The notes beneath the pieces were generated by a model. That model was not told the DNA's origin, did not search any database, and saw nothing but the letters and a program-made list of their open reading frames with translations. A stretch of DNA of 64,000 nt from Pedobacter sp. N36a (GTDB lineage: Bacteria > Bacteroidota > Bacteroidia > Sphingobacteriales > Sphingobacteriaceae): assembly GCF_014472395.1 (NCBI RefSeq), contig NZ_JACSZW010000013.1, forward strand, positions 1 to 64,000. The letters are read 5' to 3'. Positions 17,496 through 26,349 of the stretch are shown here, one piece after another (position 1 is the first letter of the stretch; every line of letters begins with the position of its first letter). Made by a program: the position numbers and the translations under genes.

Positions 17496-18833
17496 ATGAA
17501 GAAGAGCTGTTTGCTGTTTGCCGGTCTGGCCCTGTCCTGTTCGGTATTTGCCCAAAAGAACTATTTAGAAGAGTCGAAAACCGCCAAAACCGAGCGTATG
17601 CAATGGTGGCATGACGATACTTTTGGAATGTTCATCCATTGGGGATTATATGCAGTTCCTGCCGGAACTTACAACGGAAAGGATGGTGGCGCAGAGTGGA
17701 TTATGGAAACGCATCAGATTCCTACCGCAGAATATGAGAAATATGCTTCACAATTCAATCCTCAACAGTTTGACGCAAAAAAATGGGTCAGTATTGCGAA
17801 AGCGGCAGGTGCCAAATATATGGTGATCACCTCAAAACACCACGACGGTTTCAGTATGTGGGACAGCAAGGTAACGGATTATGATATTGTGGATGCGACG
17901 CCATTTAAAAGAGATGTGATTAAAGAGCTGGCAGATGCCTGCAAAAGTGCTGGTATCAAATTCGGCTTGTACCATTCGATCATGGACTGGCACCATCCAA
18001 ACGCCAATCCGAAACAAAAGCCTGAGCAGAAACCAGATTTCGCGAAATATAGAGAAGAATACTTAAAGCCACAGCTGGCAGAACTGATCAAGAAATATGA
18101 CCCGGCGATATTATGGTTTGATGGAGAATGGATTTCTGAATGGACAGAAGACCAGGGCAAAGAACTATATAACTATCTGCGTGGTCTAAAACCATCTTTA
18201 GTGATCAACAATCGCATCAGTAAAGCCCGTGGCGGGATGGAAGGCATGGATAAGTACGAAAATGCAGCCGGAGATTTCGGTACACCGGAACAAGAAATCT
18301 TAAAAACCAATTCTCAGGAATATTGGGAAAGCTGTATGACGATCAACAACAACTGGGGCTTTGTGAAAAATGACCAAAACTGGAAATCTGCAGAAACCCT
18401 GATCAATAACCTGATCGATGTGGCCGCAAAAGGAGGGAATTACCTGTTAAATGTAGGCCCAAACGCAGCAGGTGAAATTCCTGCAGCAAGCGTAGAACGA
18501 TTGGGAGAAATGGGAGAATGGCTGAAACAGAATAAAGAAGCGATCTATTCGACAAACAGCTTAGAAAACTATAAGGAAGGGGATCATTTACGCTTTACGC
18601 AAAGTAAGGATGGTAAAACTACCTATGCGATCTTTAATCAGCAGCAGGAAAATGAAATCTCAATTGCTGCAATTCAGCCAAAGAAAGGATCAAAAATCTA
18701 TCTGCTAGGTCTGAATCAACCCTTAAACTGGACCAGCAGCGATGGGAAGTTAAGGGTTAAACTACCGGCAGACTTGCCCGGTAAATATGCCTGGGTGCTA
18801 AAAATTCAAGTCGCTTCCAGTAAAGGGAAATAA
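17496..18833 (+). CDS. Alpha-L-fucosidase (GH29)
   Basis: A 445-residue exported glycosidase with a signal peptide (MKKSCLLFAGLALSCSVFAQ). The catalytic (beta/alpha)8 barrel shows the GH29 marks: FGMFIHWGLYAVPAG near the N-terminus, the SKHHDGFSMWDS loop with the substrate-binding His pair, KFGLYHSIMDW, and the nucleophile D209 in ILWFDGEW. NYLLNVGP with its downstream glycine-rich segment is also typical. A short beta-rich domain occupies the last ~90 residues. It should release terminal L-fucose from glycans in the periplasm. It stands alone with its own terminator, not inside a SusC/D locus. Confidence 0.93.
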   Translation: MKKSCLLFAGLALSCSVFAQKNYLEESKTAKTERMQWWHDDTFGMFIHWGLYAVPAGTYNGKDGGAEWIMETHQIPTAEYEKYASQFNPQQFDAKKWVSIAKAAGAKYMVITSKHHDGFSMWDSKVTDYDIVDATPFKRDVIKELADACKSAGIKFGLYHSIMDWHHPNANPKQKPEQKPDFAKYREEYLKPQLAELIKKYDPAILWFDGEWISEWTEDQGKELYNYLRGLKPSLVINNRISKARGGMEGMDKYENAAGDFGTPEQEILKTNSQEYWESCMTINNNWGFVKNDQNWKSAETLINNLIDVAAKGGNYLLNVGPNAAGEIPAASVERLGEMGEWLKQNKEAIYSTNSLENYKEGDHLRFTQSKDGKTTYAIFNQQQENEISIAAIQPKKGSKIYLLGLNQPLNWTSSDGKLRVKLPADLPGKYAWVLKIQVASSKGK

Positions 18834-18847
18834 GAAATAAACTTGGA

Positions 18848-18884
18848 AGCGGTACGTATTGCTTTAGAAATACAGCCGCTTTTT
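18848..18884 (+). terminator. Intrinsic terminator of the fucosidase gene
   Basis: Stem AGCGG (18848-18852) with CCGCT (18876-18880), extended inward by a GTATT/AATAC pairing, followed by four Ts before CGGG, 15 bases after the stop codon. Confidence 0.6.
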
Positions 18885-18940
18885 CGGGTTTAATTAATGC
18901 ATTCGGTTTGAAAAGCGGGTAACCAATGTCGGATATAAAC

Positions 18941-18969
18941 AAAAAAAGCATCTCTTTTGGAGATGCTTT
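18941..18969 (-). terminator. Intrinsic terminator of the cold-shock gene
   Basis: A perfect 10-bp stem AAAGCATCTC (18945-18954) with GAGATGCTTT (18960-18969) and a 5-base loop is followed on the minus strand by a run of seven Ts (complement of 18941-18947). It lies 18 bases after the stop of the cold-shock gene. Confidence 0.8.
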
Positions 18970-18987
18970 GATTAAATCATCGATCAA

Positions 18988-19179
18988 TTAGATGGCTTTA
19001 ACATTTGTTGCGTTTAGGCCTTTTTTGCCGTTTTCAACTTCATAAGTAACTTTGTCGTTTTCCCTAACTGGGCCTGCTAATCCTGTTACATGTACAAAGA
19101 TCTCTGCATCTCCGTTTTCAGGTACGATAAAGCCAAATCCCTTTGACTCATTAAAAAATTTTACTGTTCCTTCTGGCAT
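18988..19179 (-). CDS. Cold-shock protein (CspA family)
   Basis: A 63-residue single cold-shock domain, the usual minimal length. Both RNA-binding motifs are intact: RNP1 as SKGFGFIV and RNP2 as EIFVHVTG. It acts as an RNA chaperone that binds single-stranded nucleic acid. It begins MPEGTVKFFN and ends GLNATNVKAI. A long AT-rich region without genes lies upstream, consistent with the long structured 5' leader of cold-shock mRNAs, though I could not identify a specific cold-box. Monocistronic with its own terminator. Confidence 0.95.
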   Translation of the reverse strand: MPEGTVKFFNESKGFGFIVPENGDAEIFVHVTGLAGPVRENDKVTYEVENGKKGLNATNVKAI

Positions 19180-19514
19180 TGTATTTTATTTAGTTATTAA
19201 AGATAAGTTGTTATCGCTTCCAATTAAGTGGTTGCTCAACGATAGTGAATAACAAGTGTAAAATAGGGATTGTTTAAAAGAAATCTAAGTTTTTTTAATA
19301 AAATATTTTAAAATAATTCCTTTCCCCCTTTAACATGCCTTTTAACGCGGTTTTTAGCGATTTAGTCTATTTTGAAATGAATAGCTTTTCTTAACTATTT
19401 TTTCTTGTAGCGTCGAATTTGTCAAGGTTGTTTCAGATATTCTTCGGGAAATAGTTTTAATAGTAGCTAAAACTATTTCTCTGCTCAGTCGTTTTAAATA
19501 TAAAGTCCATCATT
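19180..19514. other. AT-rich region upstream of the cold-shock gene
   Basis: This 335-base stretch carries no convincing ORF. It should contain the minus-strand promoter and 5' leader of the cold-shock gene. Poly-T and poly-A tracts dominate around 19285-19330, but no clear TTTG-N19-TAnnTTTG promoter could be placed. Confidence 0.4.
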
Positions 19515-19595
19515 ATGTCTATATTTCTTGAATATCCATCCGCTGAAGATTATCCGGTTTATGAACCTAAACCTTTTGCTACAAACTGGGAATAA
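19515..19595 (+). CDS. Candidate 26-residue small ORF
   Basis: An ATG at 19515 opens a 26-codon frame ending in TAA at 19593-19595. The product starts MSIFLEYPSAEDYPVYEPKP and is acidic, Pro/Tyr-rich and without a membrane segment. The stop lies six bases before the convergent SRPBCC gene's stop codon. No family is recognised. It could be a genuine small protein or the tail of a lost gene; support is weak. Confidence 0.25.
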   Translation: MSIFLEYPSAEDYPVYEPKPFATNWE

Positions 19596-19601
19596 TCCTG
19601 T

Positions 19602-20051
19602 TTAAAGAATTTTATCCAGGGCATCTAGCATCTTTGTCCAGGAACTCTCTGCGCTTTCTACGAAATGAGCCCAGTTTGCTGGCATTTTTTGAGTCAAGGT
19701 GAGTTCTGCACCAGTAGAATTCGGTATAATGTCAATCACGATCTCTGAGTGATCCGGAGAATCTGAGCGTACAGCCCAGGTAAAAGCCAGGTGCAGTGGT
19801 CTGTTGATCTCTGTATATTCACCAATGTGGTCAACCTGATCCTCTTCCCGGCGTACGATATAGGAAAAAGATCCTCCAACTTTAGGATCGGAGTGAAGAC
19901 TTACAATCTTTTCATCCCGAACTTCGGGACCAAACATAAATCTTCCAACCATTGCGGTATTTAACCAGGCATCAAACACGTCTTCCGCAGATACCGAAAA
20001 ATGACGGCTTACTGTAGCATGAGCAGGGAGTTGATCGTTCATGATTTCCAT
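19602..20051 (-). CDS. SRPBCC (AHSA1-like) domain protein
   Basis: A 149-residue soluble protein of the START/Bet v1-like SRPBCC superfamily, AHSA1 type. Recognisable blocks are the first strand TVSRHFSVSAEDVFDAWLN, the central GGSFSYIV, the IGEYTEINRPLHLAFTW turn and the terminal helix WAHFVESAESSWTKMLDAL. These proteins bind hydrophobic ligands in a deep cavity. In other Bacteroidota they often follow an ArsR regulator; none is present here. Start taken at the ATG at 20051; a second Met lies three codons in. Confidence 0.85.
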   Translation of the reverse strand: MEIMNDQLPAHATVSRHFSVSAEDVFDAWLNTAMVGRFMFGPEVRDEKIVSLHSDPKVGGSFSYIVRREEDQVDHIGEYTEINRPLHLAFTWAVRSDSPDHSEIVIDIIPNSTGAELTLTQKMPANWAHFVESAESSWTKMLDALDKIL

Positions 20052-20340
20052 TTTTTAAATTATTTATGATGAGCTATTATTTCCATATAACTTTTATCGG
20101 GACCATAATGTTTTATCCATATAAAATAATCCCTTGATCTGTCTCCGTAACTGTGCTATCTGGGCAATTGTCTGGATGTCAAGGTCTTTTTGCTGTTCAA
20201 CTCCATCGCTATGTTTCCTTTCTTTTCTCTACATCAAATCCCTCTATTTAATAATGGTTAATTTTTTAGTGCATCGGCAGGATAATTATTGACTGATCTA
20301 ATTTTAATCCCTATTTTTAAATCGAACCATAAAATGAAAT

Positions 20341-21174
20341 ATGAAACTAAAAATTAACTTATCCCTTTTTGCCGCACTCAGCTTCTTATTGGTAAGCCAG
20401 GCCTCCGCTCAAAAAGGCTGGACCAATCTTTTTAACGGAAAAGACCTGAAAGATTGGAACATTAAAATCTCTAAACATGATTATAACGATAATTATGCGA
20501 ACACTTTCCGAGTAGAAGGTGGTCTGATCAAAGTAAATTACGACGGCTATGAGCAGTTTGATCAGCAATATGGACATATTTTTTACAAAAAACCTTTTTC
20601 ATACTACCTGCTTAGAGTGACCTATCGCTTTGTTGGCGATCAGGCTAAAGGGGGAGAAGGATGGGCGATAAGAAATAGCGGCGCGATGCTGCATTGCCAG
20701 GCACCGGAAACGATGCTTAAAAACCAGGATTTCCCAATTTCTGTAGAAGGACAAATTTTAGGTGGTGATGGAGAACATGTGCGTCATACCAGTAATGTAT
20801 GTACACCAGGTACGCAAATCGTATATGAAGGGAAATTATTTACCCCGCATTGTCTGGATTCTAAGTCCAAAACTTATGATGGCGACCAATGGGTAACTGC
20901 TGATTTTCTAGTCTTAGGAGATTCGGTGATTAAACACATCATTGATAAAGAAGTGGTATTGGAATATACTAAACCGCAAATTGGTGGAGGTAACGTCGCT
21001 AACTATGATCCGAAAATAAAGCAGGATGGTAAAGCGCTGACCGGCGGTTACATTTCTTTGCAGAGCGAAAGTCATCCTATAGAGTTTAAAACCGTAAAGC
21101 TTTTTAATCTCGCGCCTTATGCAAAAGATAAAGCAAAGCTGGATAAAATGATTGCCAAGGTGTTAAACGATTAA
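20341..21174 (+). CDS. DUF1080 (3-keto-disaccharide hydrolase-like) secreted protein
   Basis: A 277-residue exported protein with a signal peptide ending at ASAQ. The opening of the mature part, GWTNLFNGKDLKDWNIKI, is the typical start of DUF1080 domains, which adopt a concanavalin-like jelly roll. Further marks are AIRNSGAMLHCQ, ISVEGQILGG and the closing GGYISLQSESHPIEFKTVKLFNL. Some members hydrolyse 3-keto-glycosides; activity here is an inference from family. It is monocistronic, sharing a bidirectional terminator with the convergent SDR gene. Confidence 0.88.
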   Translation: MKLKINLSLFAALSFLLVSQASAQKGWTNLFNGKDLKDWNIKISKHDYNDNYANTFRVEGGLIKVNYDGYEQFDQQYGHIFYKKPFSYYLLRVTYRFVGDQAKGGEGWAIRNSGAMLHCQAPETMLKNQDFPISVEGQILGGDGEHVRHTSNVCTPGTQIVYEGKLFTPHCLDSKSKTYDGDQWVTADFLVLGDSVIKHIIDKEVVLEYTKPQIGGGNVANYDPKIKQDGKALTGGYISLQSESHPIEFKTVKLFNLAPYAKDKAKLDKMIAKVLND

Positions 21175-21207
21175 CAAATTAGACCCTGAATAAAGGAGTC
21201 GAATCAC

Positions 21208-21257
21208 AAACAGGCCTCATCTGTAGCTTAAGAAACTATAGCGAGGCCTGTTTTTTT
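21208..21257. terminator. Bidirectional terminator between convergent genes
   Basis: An 11-bp stem AAACAGGCCTC (21208-21218) with GAGGCCTGTTT (21243-21253) is followed by Ts on the plus strand and by A-complement on the other side, serving the DUF1080 gene (+) and the SDR gene (-). Confidence 0.75.
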
Positions 21258-21277
21258 ATTTAACCAAGGTTTAAAGT

Positions 21278-22051
21278 TTAGTCGAGAGTTTGAACCCCGC
21301 CGCCATTCACAAATAGGGTTTGTCCGCTTACCCATTCTGAAATAGGGGCAGCAAAATACAATACAGCTCCAGAAATATCCGATGGCTCCCCTAATCTTTT
21401 AATTGGCGTATGTGCCAGCATTCTTTCTTCAATTTCTGGCGTCAGTACTGTAGATAATGCTGCAGTTCTGGTTGCTCCCGGGCCAACAGCATTGATGCGA
21501 ACTTCCGGTCCGAAATCCATAGCCAGGTTGCTGGTCATGTGGTTGATTGCCGCTTTAGAAGAGGCATATGCACTTATATTCGGACTTTTATTGATACTGC
21601 TCATCGATGTGATATTGATAATGCTACCATAGCCATCTTTTTTCATTAAGGGCACACACAGCTGACAAAGTCGCCAGGCACTGAAAACATTTAGCTTGAA
21701 AACGTGTGCAAAGTCATCTACAGTAATTTTAAATGGGTTTTCTCGACCAGCACCGCCGCCGCCTGCATTGTTGACCAGGATATGCACCCCACCCAATTCC
21801 TGATCAGCGCGTTCCACAAGACGGACCAAATCATCATCATTGGTCACATTACATTCAACCGCTATGGCTTTACCGCCTTTAGCGATGATTTCTGCAACCA
21901 CTGCTTCTGCATCTTTCAGTTTTAAATCGGCAACGGCAATAGCGGCGCCAGCATCTGCAAGCGTTTCACAGCAAGCTTTCCCAATTCCATTACCACCCCC
22001 AGTTACAATGGCGACTTTCCCTTTCAGGTTAAAAAGTTCGTTCATAAGCAT
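21278..22051 (-). CDS. hdhA: SDR-family dehydrogenase resembling 7-alpha-hydroxysteroid dehydrogenase
   Basis: A 257-residue classical short-chain dehydrogenase. The cofactor motif is TGGGNGIG (residues 17-24), the NNAG motif is N94-G97 in a run of four glycines, and the catalytic triad is S149, Y162 and K166 (YASSK). D42 after the second strand suggests NAD preference. The C-terminal half (PGATRTAALSTVLTPEIEERML, HTPIKRLGEPSDI, WVSGQTLFVNGGGVQ) follows Escherichia coli HdhA closely as I recall it, hence the symbol. The natural substrate in this organism is unknown. Probably monocistronic. Confidence 0.82.
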   Translation of the reverse strand: MLMNELFNLKGKVAIVTGGGNGIGKACCETLADAGAAIAVADLKLKDAEAVVAEIIAKGGKAIAVECNVTNDDDLVRLVERADQELGGVHILVNNAGGGGAGRENPFKITVDDFAHVFKLNVFSAWRLCQLCVPLMKKDGYGSIINITSMSSINKSPNISAYASSKAAINHMTSNLAMDFGPEVRINAVGPGATRTAALSTVLTPEIEERMLAHTPIKRLGEPSDISGAVLYFAAPISEWVSGQTLFVNGGGVQTLD

Positions 22052-22309
22052 ATCCTTTCTTTAATATAAATGGCCTAAATCCAACTTTGACAACTGATTT
22101 AGACATAAAAAAAACAACAGGACCTGGGAAATGTTTGGAGGATAGAGCAGTTCATCTGAAGAACTGTCAATTTTCTGTGGGGATGCCATTGTAATGCAGG
22201 TATTCTATTTTAAATTAAGATATTGGAAGTTCAGGAAATTAAATCAGGCTGATTGTAAAATCAGATTGATCTTAAAATGTAGCATATAGCCTGTAAAATC
22301 TGAGTATAA

Positions 22310-23149
22310 ATGAAAACTAGCCGAAAAAACGAATTTTTTAAACTAAAGATCTTATTGCTCCTTCTTTTGGTGGTCTCATTTTCTTCCTGCGTTTCCAGAT
22401 TAGCCAGGCCGGCTATATCAGGTGTGATCGTGGATTATGACAAGAAACCAGTAGCGGATTGCCGTGTTGGAGAAACGACCACAGACAAAAACGGAAAGTT
22501 TTACCTCACAGAAAAAAGATACAACAAGTTTTTACTCTCAGAAATGATGGTCATGGAAGCGCCGCCAATCTGGGTGATGGAGCCAATTACGAAAGAAGGC
22601 TTTAAAAGTGATGCCATTACCTTTTCGAATCCACGTGGCGGCGGTCAAGCTAAAGGAGCAAAGTACCAGATAGATACCATTTTCCTAAAGAAAGTAAATC
22701 AACAATTCGATGTCGAGCGTCTGCTGGCCGACAAAACCTGGAATTTAAGCTATACTAAAAATGCAGATACCATATATATGGTTAGCCCCAAATTTAACGA
22801 ATGGTGCAAAACGGAAAACTGCCATGCTTTTTATAACAGTTATGAGGTTTTAACAGATAACTATTACCATTCCAATAGTAAAAACCTTACTGGTGGTGTG
22901 ATCAAGAGGTTTATTGAAGTTCGATTTAATGCGGATCATTCTGGTCAATTGCAGCAGGTACAACATTACATGCATACTTATGAAGGGCCAAATAAACCGA
23001 TTGATACCCTGAAAACCAATATTAACTGGACCTTCAAAAAACCAGAGCTCATCAGATTTGTAATTCCCCAAAGAGCCGAAATCAGTCATCCCTATAAAAT
23101 AGCTATGCTGGATTTATATCACATGATGCTGATCAAAAGCAAAGAATAG
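22310..23149 (+). CDS. Lipoprotein with carboxypeptidase-like regulatory domain
   Basis: A 279-residue lipoprotein. A basic N-terminus leads into LLLLLLVVSFSSC, a lipobox with the acylated Cys near residue 27. The next ~55 residues (ISGVIVDYDKKPVADCRVGET, TTDKNGKFYL) resemble a carboxypeptidase-like regulatory beta-sandwich. The rest is not recognised; it contains two closely spaced Cys (WCKTENCHAF). It is followed 39 bases later by another lipoprotein gene in the same direction, suggesting a small operon. Cell-envelope location is clear; function unknown. Confidence 0.6.
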   Translation: MKTSRKNEFFKLKILLLLLLVVSFSSCVSRLARPAISGVIVDYDKKPVADCRVGETTTDKNGKFYLTEKRYNKFLLSEMMVMEAPPIWVMEPITKEGFKSDAITFSNPRGGGQAKGAKYQIDTIFLKKVNQQFDVERLLADKTWNLSYTKNADTIYMVSPKFNEWCKTENCHAFYNSYEVLTDNYYHSNSKNLTGGVIKRFIEVRFNADHSGQLQQVQHYMHTYEGPNKPIDTLKTNINWTFKKPELIRFVIPQRAEISHPYKIAMLDLYHMMLIKSKE

Positions 23150-23188
23150 CGATTCCTCTAAGTAAAAAAAAGATATACGACCTGAAAA

Positions 23189-24367
23189 ATGAAAATATTG
23201 ACCCAAAGTAAAACCATATATATCATACTATTGACCTTAATGATCACGGCCTGTCAAAATGCCTCAAAGCAATCCGTACAGGAATCCAAAATACCTGCTG
23301 CCTTAAACCAAGATCCAGAACTGATCAAAGTGTTATCCGAGCAGCTCAAAAAAGGAGACGATGAAAAATTTAAATATACCGAAAAGGACCTTGATGTCAC
23401 TGTACCCGTTCTTAAGGAAGAATTGCTGAAGTATGGTTTTAAACCCGTCACCGATGAAGTCTTCGCAGAAAGAATAGGCAAGATATTCGGAAGAAAGATC
23501 GATCCCGCTTCCAGTTCCAGGTATTTAGCCATTCATTTTGATCCGGCGCCCAATACAGAAAGGTACGCCAGTCCGGCTTGTAATAAAGAACTGGTGTTTA
23601 AGGGCAGCCGTCTCGGAGACAGCAATCCTGTATATGTCATTAAAAACGGTAATTTCATTACGGAACTGTTTGCCTTGCCTCGAATCATAGACTATAAAAC
23701 GAAGTATCCTGAGCTGTCTTCTTTGGAATCCAAAGACCCTAAAATGTCTCCCTGGAAAGACGATGCCAACCTCGTGGCAGATCGGAAAAAGATCATCGAA
23801 AGGTTTGCCATTCGAAATATCTACCTGATCAATGAGGATAAAAGCCGCTTGCCATGGCTAATTAAAAATGATCCTGCATTTCTGGAAGACCTGGTCACTG
23901 ATTTCGGCTATACCGCTGATCCTAAATTACTGGAATGGCTGATGAAAAGAAGTTTAGCATTGCGCTGGCCAGAGGAAATTCTTGGGGAAATATTATGGAG
24001 AATAGGCTGTAATGGGGAGTTAATTTTTCATGAAGCGGCATTCGAGGTGTTAAATAGTTTAAGCAGCAAAGAAAATAGCAGCTACCTGGAAAACCTCAGT
24101 CTTCATATTTCAAATATCGACCTCAAAAAAGAACACCGAAGTTTTGACCTTGAAAAAAGAACGAAACTGCTGACTTACCTATGTTACCAAGGGACTAAAA
24201 TTGCAAAAGAAAAGGGCAGTGACTATGGTTATAGCTTTTTCCCGACGCTGAATAAACCAGCGTATATTGCGGAGATGAAAAAGCACAATTTCTACGGACT
24301 TCCTGGATGTGAAGCGCTTTTTGAGGATATCAAAACCGCTGGTACAAGCTTTTATTTTGCGCCTTAA
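23189..24367 (+). CDS. Lipoprotein of unknown function
   Basis: A 392-residue lipoprotein with signal peptide and lipobox (LMITAC, Cys at residue 22). The mature part is mixed helical and charged. It contains a region (FDPAPNTERYASPACNKELVFKG) that reads like a globular domain, and a helical C-terminal half with repeated Leu/Glu-rich segments. No family recognised. Its position 39 bases after a lipoprotein gene and 75 bases before the ECF sigma gene leaves open whether it belongs with either; the gap to the sigma gene is long enough for a promoter. Confidence 0.55.
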   Translation: MKILTQSKTIYIILLTLMITACQNASKQSVQESKIPAALNQDPELIKVLSEQLKKGDDEKFKYTEKDLDVTVPVLKEELLKYGFKPVTDEVFAERIGKIFGRKIDPASSSRYLAIHFDPAPNTERYASPACNKELVFKGSRLGDSNPVYVIKNGNFITELFALPRIIDYKTKYPELSSLESKDPKMSPWKDDANLVADRKKIIERFAIRNIYLINEDKSRLPWLIKNDPAFLEDLVTDFGYTADPKLLEWLMKRSLALRWPEEILGEILWRIGCNGELIFHEAAFEVLNSLSSKENSSYLENLSLHISNIDLKKEHRSFDLEKRTKLLTYLCYQGTKIAKEKGSDYGYSFFPTLNKPAYIAEMKKHNFYGLPGCEALFEDIKTAGTSFYFAP

Positions 24368-24442
24368 CAATCACATAACTCCACATTAACTATAAGCTTA
24401 TTTCTTCCTGCTAGGTTTGCCACCGTTAGATTCAGGAAGATT

Positions 24443-25042
24443 ATGAAAGAATTAAGTGAATTATCAGACCAGCAGCTGTTGAAATCTTGTCGCAATGGAA
24501 ATGATAAAGCATTTGATCTCCTCTTTCAGCGATATTTCAAACCGCTCTACTCACTCTCTTTAAAATATGTGCGTGATCCGGAAGTGGCCGAAGAATTGGC
24601 AATGGACCTGATGATGTGGGTGTGGGAAAAAAGACAGCTCGACTTTTGCCCTGACGGCAACCTGAAAGCTTATTTATTTAGAGCGATACGCAACAGCGTG
24701 ATCAGCTTCTTCCGCAAAAAGACTTTAAATACCCAGCCACTGGAAGAGTACCATGAAGAAACCATGCCGGATTCCAGACATGCAGACCACCACCAGATCT
24801 ATACAGAAATCGAAGCCTGCTTCCAGGAAAAACTGAATGAACTGAGTCCACAGCGACGTAAGGTCTATGAAATGAGCAGAGAGGAAGAGCTGACCTACCC
24901 GCAGATCGCTCATCAATTGAATCTTTCCGCTAATACGGTGAAAAGTCATATGAGCTATTCTTTGAACCACTTGCGTAAAAGTTTACATGAATACCTGGAC
25001 GTCACCATTGTGGTTACGCTTTTCTGCTGGTTTATAAAATAA
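24443..25042 (+). CDS. RNA polymerase ECF sigma-70 factor (Bacteroidota FecI-like)
   Basis: A 199-residue ECF sigma factor. Region 2 (~residues 25-95) includes FDLLFQRYFKPLYSLSLKYVRD, followed by the -10 binding helix LMMWVWEKR. Region 4 (~130-180) holds ELSPQRRKVYEMSREEELTYPQIA and the HTH LNLSANTVKSHM. The C-terminus carries a short hydrophobic tail (TIVVTLFCWFIK), a feature often seen in this Bacteroidota sigma group. It is followed 72 bases later by a FecR anti-sigma gene and then a receptor with an STN domain, the classic arrangement for cell-surface signalling. It probably directs transcription of the downstream receptor locus. Confidence 0.93.
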   Translation: MKELSELSDQQLLKSCRNGNDKAFDLLFQRYFKPLYSLSLKYVRDPEVAEELAMDLMMWVWEKRQLDFCPDGNLKAYLFRAIRNSVISFFRKKTLNTQPLEEYHEETMPDSRHADHHQIYTEIEACFQEKLNELSPQRRKVYEMSREEELTYPQIAHQLNLSANTVKSHMSYSLNHLRKSLHEYLDVTIVVTLFCWFIK

Positions 25043-25114
25043 TTCAATTATTTTTCTAAACCCATTCACCCTACCAACAATTTTCTGCGCTATACCTATT
25101 GAAGGAAATAGGAT

Positions 25115-26146
25115 ATGCAACACCCCATAGATAAAGAACTACTAAAAAAATACCTGAAAGATGCTTGTACGCCCAGCGAGCTGGAAATAATACGCGGGTA
25201 TTTAGGCAGACCAGGTACTTCCGCAATTTTGCAGGAGCTGATCGCTGAGGAATCAGCAGCAGACTGGGAGCGCGCCACAAATGCGCCTGTAGAACTTGAT
25301 GAACAGCTCATCAGCTGGCAGTCGAAATTTGAACAGCGTAAAGCTTCCTTAAGCGATACCCCAAAAATCACTAAAGGCTTTTTCAGAAGGAACAACTTTC
25401 TAAAATATGCTGCGGTACTGAGCACGATCATTTTAGGAATTGGTATCTATACCTTTAACAGCTTCCAGAAAAAAGATCCCATAGCCGCCGTTCAATTGTC
25501 CATGAAAACTTTTACTACCGTAAAGGGGCAGCGGGCAAAGGTCACCTTAACCGATGGAACCATCGTTTACATGGGAGCAGGAAGTACCTTGGAATATCCA
25601 GAGCAGTTTAAAGATTCCATCAGAGGTGTATCCTTAAAAGGAGAAGCGTTTTTCGACGTGGCAAAGAACCCGAGGCAGCCATTTATCATCCAGACAGAGA
25701 ACATTCGCACCCAGGTATTGGGAACCTCCTTTAAAGTGAATGCCATTTCAGGAAAGCCCTTTCAAGTGCAGGTGGCTACTGGAAAGGTGAGAGTGGATCG
25801 TATAAACGAAGGACAAAGAGAGGAGCTCGCCATCTTGACCCCCGGACAGCAGTTGAGTTTAAAAACTTTAAATGACCAGGCGGTTTCCAGCGAAGCAGCC
25901 GTTGCAGATATTCAGGGCTGGAAAAATTCAAGATTGGTTTTCAAAGACCAGACGATTCAGGAAATCTCGGAACAACTGGAGCGCGCTTACGATGTTCGCT
26001 TTACGATCAAATCTCCGAAAAAAGCAGCTGCAGTAGTGACGGTCACCCTCCAGGATAACATTCCTTTAAATGAAACGCTGCGGGTGTTAAGTGCCGGCGC
26101 ACATTTCAAATATCAGATACAAGGTAAAAATATCATCATTAAATAA
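25115..26146 (+). CDS. FecR-type anti-sigma factor
   Basis: A 343-residue inner-membrane protein: a cytoplasmic N-terminal domain (~1-95) that would hold the sigma factor, one transmembrane helix (~98-114), a periplasmic FecR domain (~130-230) with TVKGQRAKVTLTDGTIVYMGAGSTL and LGTSFKVNA, and a C-terminal DUF4974-type domain (~265-340) starting WKNSRLVFKDQTIQEI. In the known Fec cascade such proteins receive the signal from the receptor's N-terminal STN domain and release the ECF sigma factor. Placement between the sigma gene and an STN receptor fits exactly. Confidence 0.93.
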   Translation: MQHPIDKELLKKYLKDACTPSELEIIRGYLGRPGTSAILQELIAEESAADWERATNAPVELDEQLISWQSKFEQRKASLSDTPKITKGFFRRNNFLKYAAVLSTIILGIGIYTFNSFQKKDPIAAVQLSMKTFTTVKGQRAKVTLTDGTIVYMGAGSTLEYPEQFKDSIRGVSLKGEAFFDVAKNPRQPFIIQTENIRTQVLGTSFKVNAISGKPFQVQVATGKVRVDRINEGQREELAILTPGQQLSLKTLNDQAVSSEAAVADIQGWKNSRLVFKDQTIQEISEQLERAYDVRFTIKSPKKAAAVVTVTLQDNIPLNETLRVLSAGAHFKYQIQGKNIIIK

Positions 26147-26349
26147 GGAAAGGCGGTTATGACGGATTAGTTACTCAAAAAAAAACGTCCCCAATGGCCC
26201 TGGCAGGTTAAAGGGAACGCTTCATTAAATTCTTCCTGTCTGCAATGTTTTCGACGACACATAGACAGGATGAAATGGCAGCCGGAAAACCGGCTCATAC
26301 ACCTATTATTAGCCCAAAGGGCATTTTAACACGTATAACATTCAAATAT

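Noticed and set aside
26147..26349. Possible attenuator hairpin (ACGTCCC/GGGAACG) between the FecR and receptor genes
   Set aside because: The stem has a mismatch and a long loop, and no T-run follows, so it is not a convincing terminator.
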